Positions 1 to 7,125 of a DNA stretch of 64,000 nt are shown here, piece by piece. Source of the stretch: Mycobacterium sp. ELW1 (lineage in GTDB: Bacteria > Actinomycetota > Actinomycetes > Mycobacteriales > Mycobacteriaceae); NCBI RefSeq assembly GCF_008329905.1, contig NZ_CP032155.1, positions 4,650,001 to 4,714,000 of the forward strand, in the 5' to 3' direction. A program made the translations under genes and the position numbers. The notes beneath the pieces are model-generated. The model was not told where the DNA came from, did no database searches, and saw only the letters and a list, made by a program, of their open reading frames with translations. Positions within the stretch are counted from its first letter, which is position 1; every line of letters starts with the position of its first letter.

Positions 1-1
1 C

Positions 2-1114
2 GAGCTGCTGGCCTCCGGTGAGGTCACCTGGTCAGGGGCGGGATCGATCTCGGGCAGCGACGGCTGGATCACGTTCCATCACGCGGACACCGCACCGCTG
101 ACGCTGGCGACGCCGGCCGAGATCGACTTCACCGACGCCCACCGCGCCATCCTCGAGGTTCTCGGTGAGCCGGGCGAGGCACGCGGCGCGTTCTTCTTCC
201 GGCAGCTGGTCGGCAATTCGGAGGAGACCGCCAAAGCTGCGCTGTGGGACCTGATCTGGGCCGGCTGGGTCACCGGCGACACGTTCGCGCCGGTGCGCGC
301 CATGCTGGCGGGCGGACGCAAGCCCGGTACGCGTCGTCCCGCCGCACCGGCGCACCGGCAGCGGCGCGCGCCGCGGTTGAGCCGCTATTCGGTGGCGCAC
401 GCCCAAACCCGCTCGGTGGATACGACGGTCGCCGGGCGGTGGTCGGCCGTGCCGGCTCGCGAACCGGATTCGACTGTGCGCGCACACTTCTCAGCAGAGT
501 TGCTGCTGAACCGCCACGGCGTGCTGACCAAGGGCGCGGCAGCTGCCGAGGGTGTGCCCGGCGGGTTCGCCACGATGTACAAGGTGCTGACCGGTTTCGA
601 GGAGGCCGGGCGATGCCAGCGCGGTTATTTCGTCGAGTCTCTCGGCGGAGCGCAGTTCGCGGTCGCGTCGACGGTCGACCGGCTACGGACCTATCTCGAC
701 GGAGTGGATCCGGAGCGACCCGACTACCACGCGGTCGTGCTGGCGGCCGCCGATCCGGCCAACCCGTACGGCGCGGCCCTGCCGTGGCCGGCCCGCCCGG
801 ATGCCGACGCCAGCCATCGGCCCGGACGCAAGGCCGGCGCACTCGTCATTCTGGTGGACGGTGCGCTGGTGTGGTTCCTCGAACGCGGTGGACGATCGCT
901 GCTGAACTTCAGCACCGACGACGAAGCACAGCGCGCCGCGGCGGGAACGCTGGCCGAACTGGTCAGCAGTGGACGTATCGGCGGCGTGCTGGTCGAAAAG
1001 CTGGACGGTATACCGGTTTTGGAGGCAGGTGCGCACGCCGACCGGAAAGCCACCGCCGACGCGTTGGTGGACGCCGGGTTCTCCCGCACCCCCCGCGGAT
1101 TGCGGTTGCGCTGA
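2..1114 (+). CDS. lhr: ATP-dependent helicase Lhr, C-terminal part (5' end outside the window)
   Basis: The frame is open from base 2 and ends at TGA 1112-1114, giving the last 370 residues of a large protein. Visible stretches such as SGEVTWSGAG, then AEIDFTDAHRAIL and VTGDTFAPVRAML, match the winged-helix/beta-barrel C-terminal half of Lhr (about 1500 aa in mycobacteria). Lhr is a superfamily 2 DNA helicase acting in DNA repair. The helicase motor motifs lie upstream and are not visible. In mycobacteria lhr is normally followed closely by nei2; here about 3.8 kb of accessory DNA separates them. The 3' end looks intact, because the mobile element starts after the stop codon. Confidence 0.85.
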   Translation, partial: ELLASGEVTWSGAGSISGSDGWITFHHADTAPLTLATPAEIDFTDAHRAILEVLGEPGEARGAFFFRQLVGNSEETAKAALWDLIWAGWVTGDTFAPVRAMLAGGRKPGTRRPAAPAHRQRRAPRLSRYSVAHAQTRSVDTTVAGRWSAVPAREPDSTVRAHFSAELLLNRHGVLTKGAAAAEGVPGGFATMYKVLTGFEEAGRCQRGYFVESLGGAQFAVASTVDRLRTYLDGVDPERPDYHAVVLAAADPANPYGAALPWPARPDADASHRPGRKAGALVILVDGALVWFLERGGRSLLNFSTDDEAQRAAAGTLAELVSSGRIGGVLVEKLDGIPVLEAGAHADRKATADALVDAGFSRTPRGLRLR

Positions 1115-1138
1115 ACTGTCGGACGACGAAACGTGATG

Positions 1139-1157
1139 CTCCTATCTGTGTTAGGAG
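1139..1157 (-). terminator. Hairpin just past the IS110 transposase stop
   Basis: CTCCTA (1139-1144) and TAGGAG (1152-1157) form a 6-bp stem with a 7-nt loop, directly abutting the transposase stop codon (1158-1160). It could stop transcription from either side (lhr or the transposase) or be part of the element's terminal structure. There is no U-run, so a terminator role is inference. Confidence 0.35.
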
Positions 1158-2375
1158 TCAAGCGGCGTCAATGTGGTGGGTGTTGAGCCAGTGGCGGTAG
1201 GTGGTGGCCAGGGTGTCGTGGCGTTGGAGTCCGCGTTCGAGTCGTGAGATGACGGTGGGCCAGACGCCGAGGTGTTGTGCGGCGCTGGTCAGGGTGATGT
1301 TTCGGGCTTGTCGGGTGGGTCTGAGGTCGCTGTAGTCATCGATTGGGCAGGGTGCGGTGAGGTGTTTGAACATCTCGCGGGCGATGGCGCGTTTGAGTAG
1401 GCGCAGGACGTCTTTTTTGGATCTGCCGGCGGCGAGTTGGCGGGCGGCGTAGGTGCGGGTGTGTTCGTCGTGAGACCAGCGGACCAGCGCGATGCGGTGC
1501 AGGGCGTTGTTGGCGGCTCGGTCTCCGCCGCGGGAGAGCCGGTGGCGGGTGGTTTTGCCGGAGGAGGCCGGGATAGGGGCCACCCCGGCGAGGCGGGCGA
1601 AGGCGGCCTCGGAGCGCAGTCGGTCGGTGTTGGCGCCGGCGGTGATCAGCAACTGGGCGGCGGTGTCGGGACCTACCCCGAAGGCGGCGCGTAGCGCGGG
1701 GTTCAGGGCGCGGGTCATGGTGTCGAGTTGGGTGGTCAGCTCGCCGATTTGGCGCTCGAGGAACTCGATGCGCTGAGCCAGGGCTTTGCAGGCGGTGAGG
1801 ACCGCGTTAGTGGTCGGGTCGTGGTGGGCGGTGGGCCGGCAGCGCGCTAACGCCTGCACCAGCCGCAAGGTTGTCGGGTAGCGGCGGTAGCGCTCGCGCA
1901 GGTCAGCCGGTGCGGTGACGAGCAGGTCTTTGATCTGCTGGATGGCTGCGCTGCGGGCTTTGATGCCGCCACGGCGGGCGATCAGGAGGGCTTTGAGCGC
2001 ACCGGTGGTGCGGTCTTTGGGAACTGCTAGACCGTGACCGGATAGCACCGCGCGGGCGGCACTGTAGGCATCCAACGGGTCGGACTTGCCGTGACGGCGC
2101 CGAGCGCCGCGGTCGGGCCGATTGACTTCGACGACGTGAATATCGTTGTCCTGCAACGCTTGGGTGAACCCGGCGCCGTAGCTGCTGGTGCCCTCCACCC
2201 CGGCAATGAACACCTCCCCGAAGCTTCGGGCCCAGGTGATCGCGACGTAGTAGCCGGTCGGGTTGGTCCTGAATTCGGCATCGCCGAGGGGTTGACCGCT
2301 ATCGGTCAGTGCTGCGAGGTGAATGGTGTCGAGATGGGTATCGACGCCGATGACGACGCGGCGTGGGGATGTCAC
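1158..2375 (-). CDS. IS110-family DEDD transposase/recombinase
   Basis: 405 aa. The N-terminal RuvC-like DEDD domain shows GVDTHLD (D12), VEGTSSYGAG (E61) and KSDPLDAYSAAR (D99, D102). A helical middle (about residues 190-220) leads to a Transposase_20 domain with FGVGPDTAAQLL and a serine-bearing segment SSGKTTRHRLSRGG (about 271-284), where the catalytic serine of this family lies. Family proteins recombine DNA guided by an element-encoded bridge RNA. The length and all key residues look intact, so it may be active. Unusually, about 50 extra C-terminal residues (355-405, with SAAQHLGVWPTVISRLERG) look like an XRE-type helix-turn-helix. GTG start at 2375. Confidence 0.9.
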   Translation of the reverse strand: MTSPRRVVIGVDTHLDTIHLAALTDSGQPLGDAEFRTNPTGYYVAITWARSFGEVFIAGVEGTSSYGAGFTQALQDNDIHVVEVNRPDRGARRRHGKSDPLDAYSAARAVLSGHGLAVPKDRTTGALKALLIARRGGIKARSAAIQQIKDLLVTAPADLRERYRRYPTTLRLVQALARCRPTAHHDPTTNAVLTACKALAQRIEFLERQIGELTTQLDTMTRALNPALRAAFGVGPDTAAQLLITAGANTDRLRSEAAFARLAGVAPIPASSGKTTRHRLSRGGDRAANNALHRIALVRWSHDEHTRTYAARQLAAGRSKKDVLRLLKRAIAREMFKHLTAPCPIDDYSDLRPTRQARNITLTSAAQHLGVWPTVISRLERGLQRHDTLATTYRHWLNTHHIDAA

Positions 2376-2520
2376 GATGGTGGGTGTCCTCTCCGTTTTG
2401 CGGCGGTGGGTGACAACCCGGCGGGACGGGCAGACAAGACATTGACGAGGGAACTGTCCAGGCTCCTGATTAAGTCATGTCCGCCCCGCCGGGCTCTCGT
2501 TTGCGGTGCCTGACCGCACG
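2376..2520 (-). ncRNA. Candidate IS110 bridge RNA region
   Basis: This is the non-coding stretch upstream of the transposase, where IS110-group elements encode their bridge RNA. The sequence shows strong pairing. CCCGGCGGG (2417-2425) pairs perfectly with CCCGCCGGG (2485-2493), and after one mismatch CGG (2427-2429) pairs with CCG (2481-2483), closing a loop of about 51 nt. GGGT/ACCC (2408-2411 with 2416-2419) and TGCGGT/ACCGCA (2502-2507 with 2513-2518) form two further small hairpins. A multi-stem RNA with an internal loop is what the family predicts. The actual RNA ends and guide loops are not determined. Confidence 0.4.
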
Positions 2521-2653
2521 GCGCTGGTGAGACAAATCAATTGGAAGACAACCCAACAGGGCATCAGTCGGACCACGAGTCATCACCAACGGCGAACGGC
2601 CAAGACCATCTCACCCGAACCCGTTTAACAGAATCAATGTCGGGGAGCGAGAG

Positions 2654-2659
2654 TAGTAT
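2654..2659 (+). promoter_or_regulatory. -10 box of the DUF222 gene
   Basis: TAGTAT fits the mycobacterial TANNNT -10 pattern and lies 7 nt before ATG 2667, so transcription should begin at or next to the start codon (leaderless mRNA). No convincing -35 element is visible. Confidence 0.5.
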
Positions 2660-2674
2660 CGAACACATGTTCGA
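2659..2674 (+). promoter_or_regulatory. LexA-binding SOS box
   Basis: TCGAACACATGTTCGA is a perfect match to the mycobacterial SOS box TCGAAC-N4-GTTCGA. It overlaps the last base of the -10 box and the ATG of the DUF222 gene, so bound LexA would block initiation. SOS boxes in 13E12-family genes are established knowledge for M. tuberculosis. Confidence 0.85.
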
Positions 2675-4070
2675 TGAACGAACTGATGCCGATCTCCTCG
2701 AGACGATGCGCCGTGGGCAGCGCAACGAACGAGTCGCGATCGCCGAGCGACTCTTGGCAGCCGGCCGGCTCTGTCAGCACCGGATGCGGTCGGTCGAGGC
2801 AGCTGAGCGCGCTCAGTGGTGCGTCGACAACTGGGAGGCAGTAGCAGCCGAAGTGGCCGCCGAACTCGGCATCAGCCAAGGCCGCGCATCGTCGCAGATG
2901 AACTACGGCGTGCAGCTCATCGAACGGCTACCGAAGCTGGGCGCGCTATTCGCCTCGGGCGCAATCGAATATCGCATCGTGATCACCGCAGTCTTCCGCA
3001 CCGGCCTGATCACCGATTTGGAGGTACTCGACGCCGTCGACACTCGGCTTGCGCAGCACGCCGCGGGGTGGAACACCTGCTCTGAGGAGAAACTCAAAGA
3101 GCGGATCGACTGGTTCGTCAGAGAACTTGATCCGCATGCCGTGCGCGCCGCACGACAAGCCGACGACGACCGTCATATCGAGACCACTCCCGCGGCAGAC
3201 GGAATGGCGGAAATCTACGGTCGCGTGCGAGCATCAGACGCGGCAGCCTTTGACCAGCGCCTCAACCAGCTCGCCGCGACCGTGTGCCGTGATGACCCGC
3301 GCACCACCCGCCAACGCCGGTCGGATGCCCTGGGCGCGTGGGCAAACGGGAACCCGACGATGCAGTGCGATTGCGAGCGCGGCGACTGCCCCGCGCGTGC
3401 AGACAGCACCAGCGAGTCGACGCAGATCGTCATCCACCTGATGGCCGAGGCCACGACAATCACGGGCGACGGGGACGCCCCGGCCTTGTTGCCGGGCTAC
3501 GGAGCAATTCCGGCCGAGACAGTACGAACGTTGGCGAAGCGCGCGAAGCTCCGCCCCGTCGTCGCAGGCAAGGAGTTGAGCGCCGAACCACGGTATCGAC
3601 CCTCGACCGCCCTGGCGGAGTACATCCGCTGCCGGGATCTGACCTGCCGATTCCCCGGGTGCGACCGTCCGGCCTCCGTGGCGGACATCGATCACACGGT
3701 GCCGTACCCGTTCGGGCCCACGCATCCGTCGAACCTGAAACTACTGTGCCGGCTGCACCATCTGTTGAAGACCTTCTACGCCGGCCCGGGTGGCTGGGCG
3801 GACCGTCAGTTACCCGACGGCACGGTGATCTGGACGTCGCCGTCGGGCCGCACCTACACCACGAAACCTGGCGGCGCGCTGTTCTTTCCGCAGCTTTTCA
3901 CTCCGACCGCGGAGCTGAACCTGCCCCAGGCCCCGCCGCAGAATCTGCCCGGACGCGGTGTGATGATGCCGGCTCGCCGCCGCACCCGGGCCCGAGACCG
4001 GGCCGATCGGATCCGCTGGGAACGCGGACTCAACGAGGCGAGAGCCGCCGCCCATCCGCCGCCCTTCTAG
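2667..4070 (+). CDS. DUF222/13E12-repeat family protein with HNH nuclease domain, SOS-regulated
   Basis: 467 aa from ATG 2667. The frame opens further upstream (TTG 2541, ATG 2637), but the -10 box at 2654-2659 and the LexA box over the ATG favour the 2667 start. The first 300 residues are the DUF222 domain (LLAAGRLCQHRM, AAELGISQGRASSQMNYG). Near the C-terminus is an HNH motif: CRDLTCRFPGCDRPA with zinc cysteines, then DIDHTVPYPFGPTHPSNLKLLCRLHH holding the H, N and H residues. The family is multicopy in mycobacteria, and the role of the nuclease is not established. The final 46 bases of this gene recur upstream of nei2. Function as a DNA-damage-induced mobile or homing-type nuclease is inference. 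Confidence 0.85.
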   Translation: MFDERTDADLLETMRRGQRNERVAIAERLLAAGRLCQHRMRSVEAAERAQWCVDNWEAVAAEVAAELGISQGRASSQMNYGVQLIERLPKLGALFASGAIEYRIVITAVFRTGLITDLEVLDAVDTRLAQHAAGWNTCSEEKLKERIDWFVRELDPHAVRAARQADDDRHIETTPAADGMAEIYGRVRASDAAAFDQRLNQLAATVCRDDPRTTRQRRSDALGAWANGNPTMQCDCERGDCPARADSTSESTQIVIHLMAEATTITGDGDAPALLPGYGAIPAETVRTLAKRAKLRPVVAGKELSAEPRYRPSTALAEYIRCRDLTCRFPGCDRPASVADIDHTVPYPFGPTHPSNLKLLCRLHHLLKTFYAGPGGWADRQLPDGTVIWTSPSGRTYTTKPGGALFFPQLFTPTAELNLPQAPPQNLPGRGVMMPARRRTRARDRADRIRWERGLNEARAAAHPPPF

Positions 4071-4072
4071 GC
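4025..4072 (+). repeat. 48-bp direct repeat, copy 1 (end of the DUF222 gene)
   Basis: Identical over 48 bp to 4850-4897. It includes the last codons and TAG stop of the DUF222 gene plus two bases. See the second copy. Confidence 0.95.
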
Positions 4073-4719
4073 GGATGCCTCTTGCTATGGCCGCGACCAG
4101 AATCATCGGCGGACTGGCGCTTGTCGCCGCCGTTCGCTTTCTCGGCGCGGGGTGCCCCGTGCACCGCCGGTCGAATCAGGTCTAGTCGGCTGGCAGCCTT
4201 GGCTCGTCGGGGCGCTGCCCGCACGACGCGTGAACCCGCGCCAGGAGTCGACTCAAAACCCAGGCCGGTCACCGCGCCGACGATGGCAAGGGCCCCCACC
4301 GCAACAAGGCCCAACGGCAGCCCCGCGAAGAGGGAGACGCCCGCTCTGAGGAAATCTGCCGTGTCCGGAGTCGAATAGCACACCGGCGATGGGCAGAACG
4401 CTGACATCAGGGCGGTACTGACGAGGATGCTGAGCGGCACAGTGACCGGAAATCCGACGTACCAGAATGGGGCCAACGCGACGCCAGCGCCCACCAAAGC
4501 CACGCCCACAGCGCCCCACACAAGTACCCGCTCGAGGGTCTGCGCCGGACTAGATGCACTCGCTTGCGGAGATTCGGCGGCAGCGAGTTGCACCGCATGC
4601 ACCTCGACGCCGGAGACGACCACAGGATGTTTCGGCGGTGATGTGATCAATCCGAGTATGAGGACGACGACGCTCACAGCTGCCACCGCGGCGGAATACG
4701 GACGAACAGATCTGTACAT
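4030..4719 (-). CDS. Mycobacterial hypothetical membrane/secreted protein
   Basis: 229 aa. The start ATG 4719 is preceded by a GGGGGAG ribosome site. It opens with RPYSAAVAAVSVVVLILGLI, a signal-anchor hydrophobic segment, then a VEVHAVQLAA stretch that I associate with a family of short mycobacterial exported proteins of unknown function. Two more hydrophobic segments follow (about residues 65-110 and 130-150), and then a very basic tail rich in Arg/Lys. The last 14 residues or so are read antisense through the end of the DUF222 gene, inside the 48-bp repeat. The original C-terminus was therefore probably lost when the segment came to rest here. Function unknown. Confidence 0.55.
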   Translation of the reverse strand: MYRSVRPYSAAVAAVSVVVLILGLITSPPKHPVVVSGVEVHAVQLAAAESPQASASSPAQTLERVLVWGAVGVALVGAGVALAPFWYVGFPVTVPLSILVSTALMSAFCPSPVCYSTPDTADFLRAGVSLFAGLPLGLVAVGALAIVGAVTGLGFESTPGAGSRVVRAAPRRAKAASRLDLIRPAVHGAPRAEKANGGDKRQSADDSGRGHSKRHPPRRAADGRRLSPR

Positions 4720-4849
4720 GGCACTCCCCCAACAGCATCGAGACCCGATGTACAGGCCACGCTACGAAACCAGTTCGCCACACCCCCGCACAATGTGCAC
4801 GGAGACGACCAACGTCCTCATATTCAGTTACCCCCGGCCACGAGCGCCC

Positions 4850-4897
4850 CGGACTCAACGAGGCGAGAGCCGCCGCCCATCCGCCGCCCTTCTAGGC
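4850..4897 (+). repeat. 48-bp direct repeat, copy 2 (just before nei2)
   Basis: Exact copy of 4025-4072, ending 7 bp before the nei2 start codon. The two copies enclose 777 bp that carry the membrane-protein gene. Either a segment was inserted with duplication of the flank, or this is the tail of a second, otherwise lost DUF222 gene. Confidence 0.95.
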
Positions 4898-4904
4898 TGG
4901 AACC

Positions 4905-5672
4905 ATGCCCGAAGGCGACACCGTCTTCCGCACCGCGGCCAACCTGCGCGAGGCGCTGGTCGGTAAGACGCTGACGCGGTGCGACATCCGCGTGCCGCGC
5001 TACGCCACCGTCGATCTCGCCGGCCACACCGTCGACGAGGTGATCAGTCGCGGCAAGCACCTGTTCATCAGGGTGGGCCCGGCCAGCATTCACTCACACC
5101 TGAAGATGGACGGCGCATGGCGGGTCGGCCCGAAAGGCAAACCCATCCGCAACGCATACAAGATCCGAATCATTCTGGAAGCGGACGATATTCAGGCGTT
5201 GGGCATCGACCTCGGCATCCTGGAGATCCTCGACCGGGAGCACGACGAGGACGCCGTCGCCCACCTGGGCCCCGACCTCCTCGGCGACGACTGGGATCCC
5301 AAGGTCGCGGCGGCGAACCTGGCCCAAGACCCCGACCGTCCCATCGCACCGGCGCTGCTGGACCAGCGCAACCTCGCCGGCGTCGGCAACGTGTTCGCCA
5401 ACGAACTCTGCTTCGTGTTCGGCCGACTCCCCACCTCGCCCGTCAGCAGCCTGCCCGATCCGCTGCGGGTGGTCACCCGCGCGCGAGACATGTTGTGGGC
5501 AAATCGAACACGGGTGAATCGCACCACCACCGGCAACCGCAGAGGCGGCCAGGACCTCTGGGTCTACGGCCGGGCCGGTGAACCATGCCGACGCTGCGGC
5601 ACCCCGATTCGCCGCGCCGACTCCTCCGACGACGACCGCGTCACGTACTGGTGCCCGTCGTGTCAGCGGTGA
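4905..5672 (+). CDS. nei2: Endonuclease VIII (Fpg/Nei family DNA glycosylase)
   Basis: 255 aa, usual length. It starts with MPEGDT, where Pro2 is the catalytic N-terminal nucleophile and Glu3 the general acid of the family. A conserved lysine lies in GKHLFIRV. The helix-two-turn-helix region carries [20 protein letters not shown], and the C-terminal zinc finger is CRRCGTPI...YWCPSCQR (four cysteines). It removes oxidised pyrimidines and nicks abasic sites in base excision repair. Normally a neighbour of lhr; here separated from it by the island. Its 3' end overlaps the convergent DUF1269 gene by 32 bp. Confidence 0.92.
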   Translation: MPEGDTVFRTAANLREALVGKTLTRCDIRVPRYATVDLAGHTVDEVISRGKHLFIRVGPASIHSHLKMDGAWRVGPKGKPIRNAYKIRIILEADDIQALGIDLGILEILDREHDEDAVAHLGPDLLGDDWDPKVAAANLAQDPDRPIAPALLDQRNLAGVGNVFANELCFVFGRLPTSPVSSLPDPLRVVTRARDMLWANRTRVNRTTTGNRRGGQDLWVYGRAGEPCRRCGTPIRRADSSDDDRVTYWCPSCQR

Positions 5673-6186
5673 TCGGATGCCCGAGTCCGGCCATCGCCTC
5701 GGCGACCGTCTTCTCGATGCTGTTGATCGTGGACTTCTCCATCTGAAGCACCGCGATCTTGGCCGCGCGCGACAAGGTCACCTCGACCGGGACCCGGCCG
5801 TTCGGATAGACGACCGCGATCACCACGCCGGTGCCCGCCTCGAGGGCTTCGCCGATTTCATGGCGCAGCCCCGTTCGTAGCTCGTGCTCGGCGACCGCGG
5901 CGACCACTCCGGCCGCTGCCCCGCCCACCAGTACCGACAGCCCCAGCGGCGGGATGAACATGCCGACAAGAAGCCCCAGGCCTGCGCCGATCCCCATGGC
6001 CACCCGGCCGTGCCGGTTCGCCGCCTCGACGACCTGCGGCTCCCCGTCGGCATCCTTCGTCACCAGCGCAGCCGCCCGTAACTCCATGCCGTGCGCGATC
6101 CGCTTTCCGAGTTCCTGGAAGTCGGACTGAGCCCGCTCGAGATCGGTGTATGCAGCCACCAAAACCAGCTGATGATCGTCGTCCAT
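5641..6186 (-). CDS. DUF1269-family small membrane-associated protein
   Basis: 181 aa from ATG 6186 (an upstream in-frame start would add 11 residues with no visible support). The first 60 residues are a soluble alpha/beta segment ([19 protein letters not shown]). A glycine-rich hydrophobic hairpin follows (about residues 62-95, [33 protein letters not shown]), and then a soluble domain with [17 protein letters not shown]. This layout is typical of DUF1269 proteins, whose function is unknown. It ends inside the nei2 coding region on the opposite strand. Confidence 0.75.
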   Translation of the reverse strand: MDDDHQLVLVAAYTDLERAQSDFQELGKRIAHGMELRAAALVTKDADGEPQVVEAANRHGRVAMGIGAGLGLLVGMFIPPLGLSVLVGGAAAGVVAAVAEHELRTGLRHEIGEALEAGTGVVIAVVYPNGRVPVEVTLSRAAKIAVLQMEKSTINSIEKTVAEAMAGLGHPITADTTGTST

Positions 6187-6258
6187 ACCTCGAGCGTCAC
6201 GCGGTTCACAGCCAACCACCAGGGACCGAAGGTCACCACCCGCAGGGCATTGGTCCCT

Positions 6259-7125
6259 TCAGCGCACGCCCGCCGAGCTCACGAAACACCGCGGCTCGCC
6301 GGACAGCGGATCGTCGAACTCCAGCCGCTGCGCCACCAGCTGCAGCGGGGCGGAGAAATCGTCGGCCGCCACCTCGACGATCCGCGGGTAAAGCGGGTCG
6401 TTGTCGATCGGCAGACCCAGCGACGCCATGTGCACCCGCAACTGATGCGTGCGCCCGGTCCGCGGGCTCAGCCGATACCAGCCGTCCCCCAGCGCCTCCA
6501 CCAAAGTCTCCGCGTTCGGCTCACCCGGCTCCTCCGAAGCCTGTAACACGCCGCGCCGCTTGATGATTCGGCTACGCACCACCGCGGGCAACGCCACATC
6601 ACAGATACCGGACGAGCGCGCCACGTACGTCTTGGACACCAACCCCCGCGCGAACAGCGTCTGATACGCGCCGCGGACCTCACGCCGCGCGGTGAACAGC
6701 AACACGCCCGCGGTCAACCGGTCCAGCCGATGCGCCGGACTCAACTCGGGCAGATCGAGCGACCGACGCAGCCGCACCAACGCCGTCTGCGCGACATGCC
6801 CGCCGCGGGGCATGGTAGCCAGGAAGTGCGGCTTGTCGACCACCACGATGTCGTCATCGCGGTAGAGCACCGGAATTTCGAACGGCACCACCACCTCGTC
6901 GGGCAGCTCCCGGTACAGGTACACGTGCGCGCCGGGCGGCAACACCGACGACGCCGAGATCACCGCACCGTCGGCGTCCACCACTTCACCGTTCAGCACC
7001 TTTTCGGCAGCGGCTTCACCGAATCGAGAAGCCAGCTCGACGAGCACCGCTCCGCCACGCAGGCGCACCCGCGCCGGGCCCACCCCGTCGCGATCCGGTA
7101 GTGGGGCCGGGCGACGACGCCTCAA
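6259..7125 (-). CDS. RluA-family RNA pseudouridine synthase
   Basis: 288 aa. The chosen start is TTG 7125, which overlaps the glpD stop as TTGA; the frame runs further upstream only as antisense of glpD. An S4-like N-terminal segment precedes the catalytic domain: YRDDDIVVVDKPHFLATMPRGGH, then AHRLDRLTAGVLLFT with the invariant HRLD aspartate, and GRTHQLRVHMASLGLPIDNDPLYP near the end. It converts uridine to pseudouridine in rRNA or tRNA. The exact target site cannot be told from sequence. Probably co-transcribed with glpD. Confidence 0.85.
   Translation of the reverse strand: MRRRRPAPLPDRDGVGPARVRLRGGAVLVELASRFGEAAAEKVLNGEVVDADGAVISASSVLPPGAHVYLYRELPDEVVVPFEIPVLYRDDDIVVVDKPHFLATMPRGGHVAQTALVRLRRSLDLPELSPAHRLDRLTAGVLLFTARREVRGAYQTLFARGLVSKTYVARSSGICDVALPAVVRSRIIKRRGVLQASEEPGEPNAETLVEALGDGWYRLSPRTGRTHQLRVHMASLGLPIDNDPLYPRIVEVAADDFSAPLQLVAQRLEFDDPLSGEPRCFVSSAGVR

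Larger units (their letters stand above)
1120..2530 (-). mobile_element. IS110-family insertion sequence (approximate limits)
   Basis: The element consists of a DEDD transposase gene on the minus strand and a structured non-coding stretch of about 150 bp upstream of it. IS110 elements lack terminal inverted repeats and leave no clear target duplication, so the exact ends cannot be set from one copy. The limits given are the space between the lhr stop and the region where the next gene's promoter begins. It sits between lhr and nei2, which are neighbours in other mycobacteria, and this supports insertion. Confidence 0.6.

Noticed and set aside
2541..2666. Longer DUF222 start (TTG 2541) or ATG 2637
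   Set aside because: The -10 box and LexA box at 2654-2674 place the promoter inside this stretch, so it is unlikely to be translated.
4427..4966. Plus-strand frame across the membrane gene and the second 48-bp repeat
   Set aside because: Crosses the repeat and the nei2 start, has no ribosome site and no recognisable motif.
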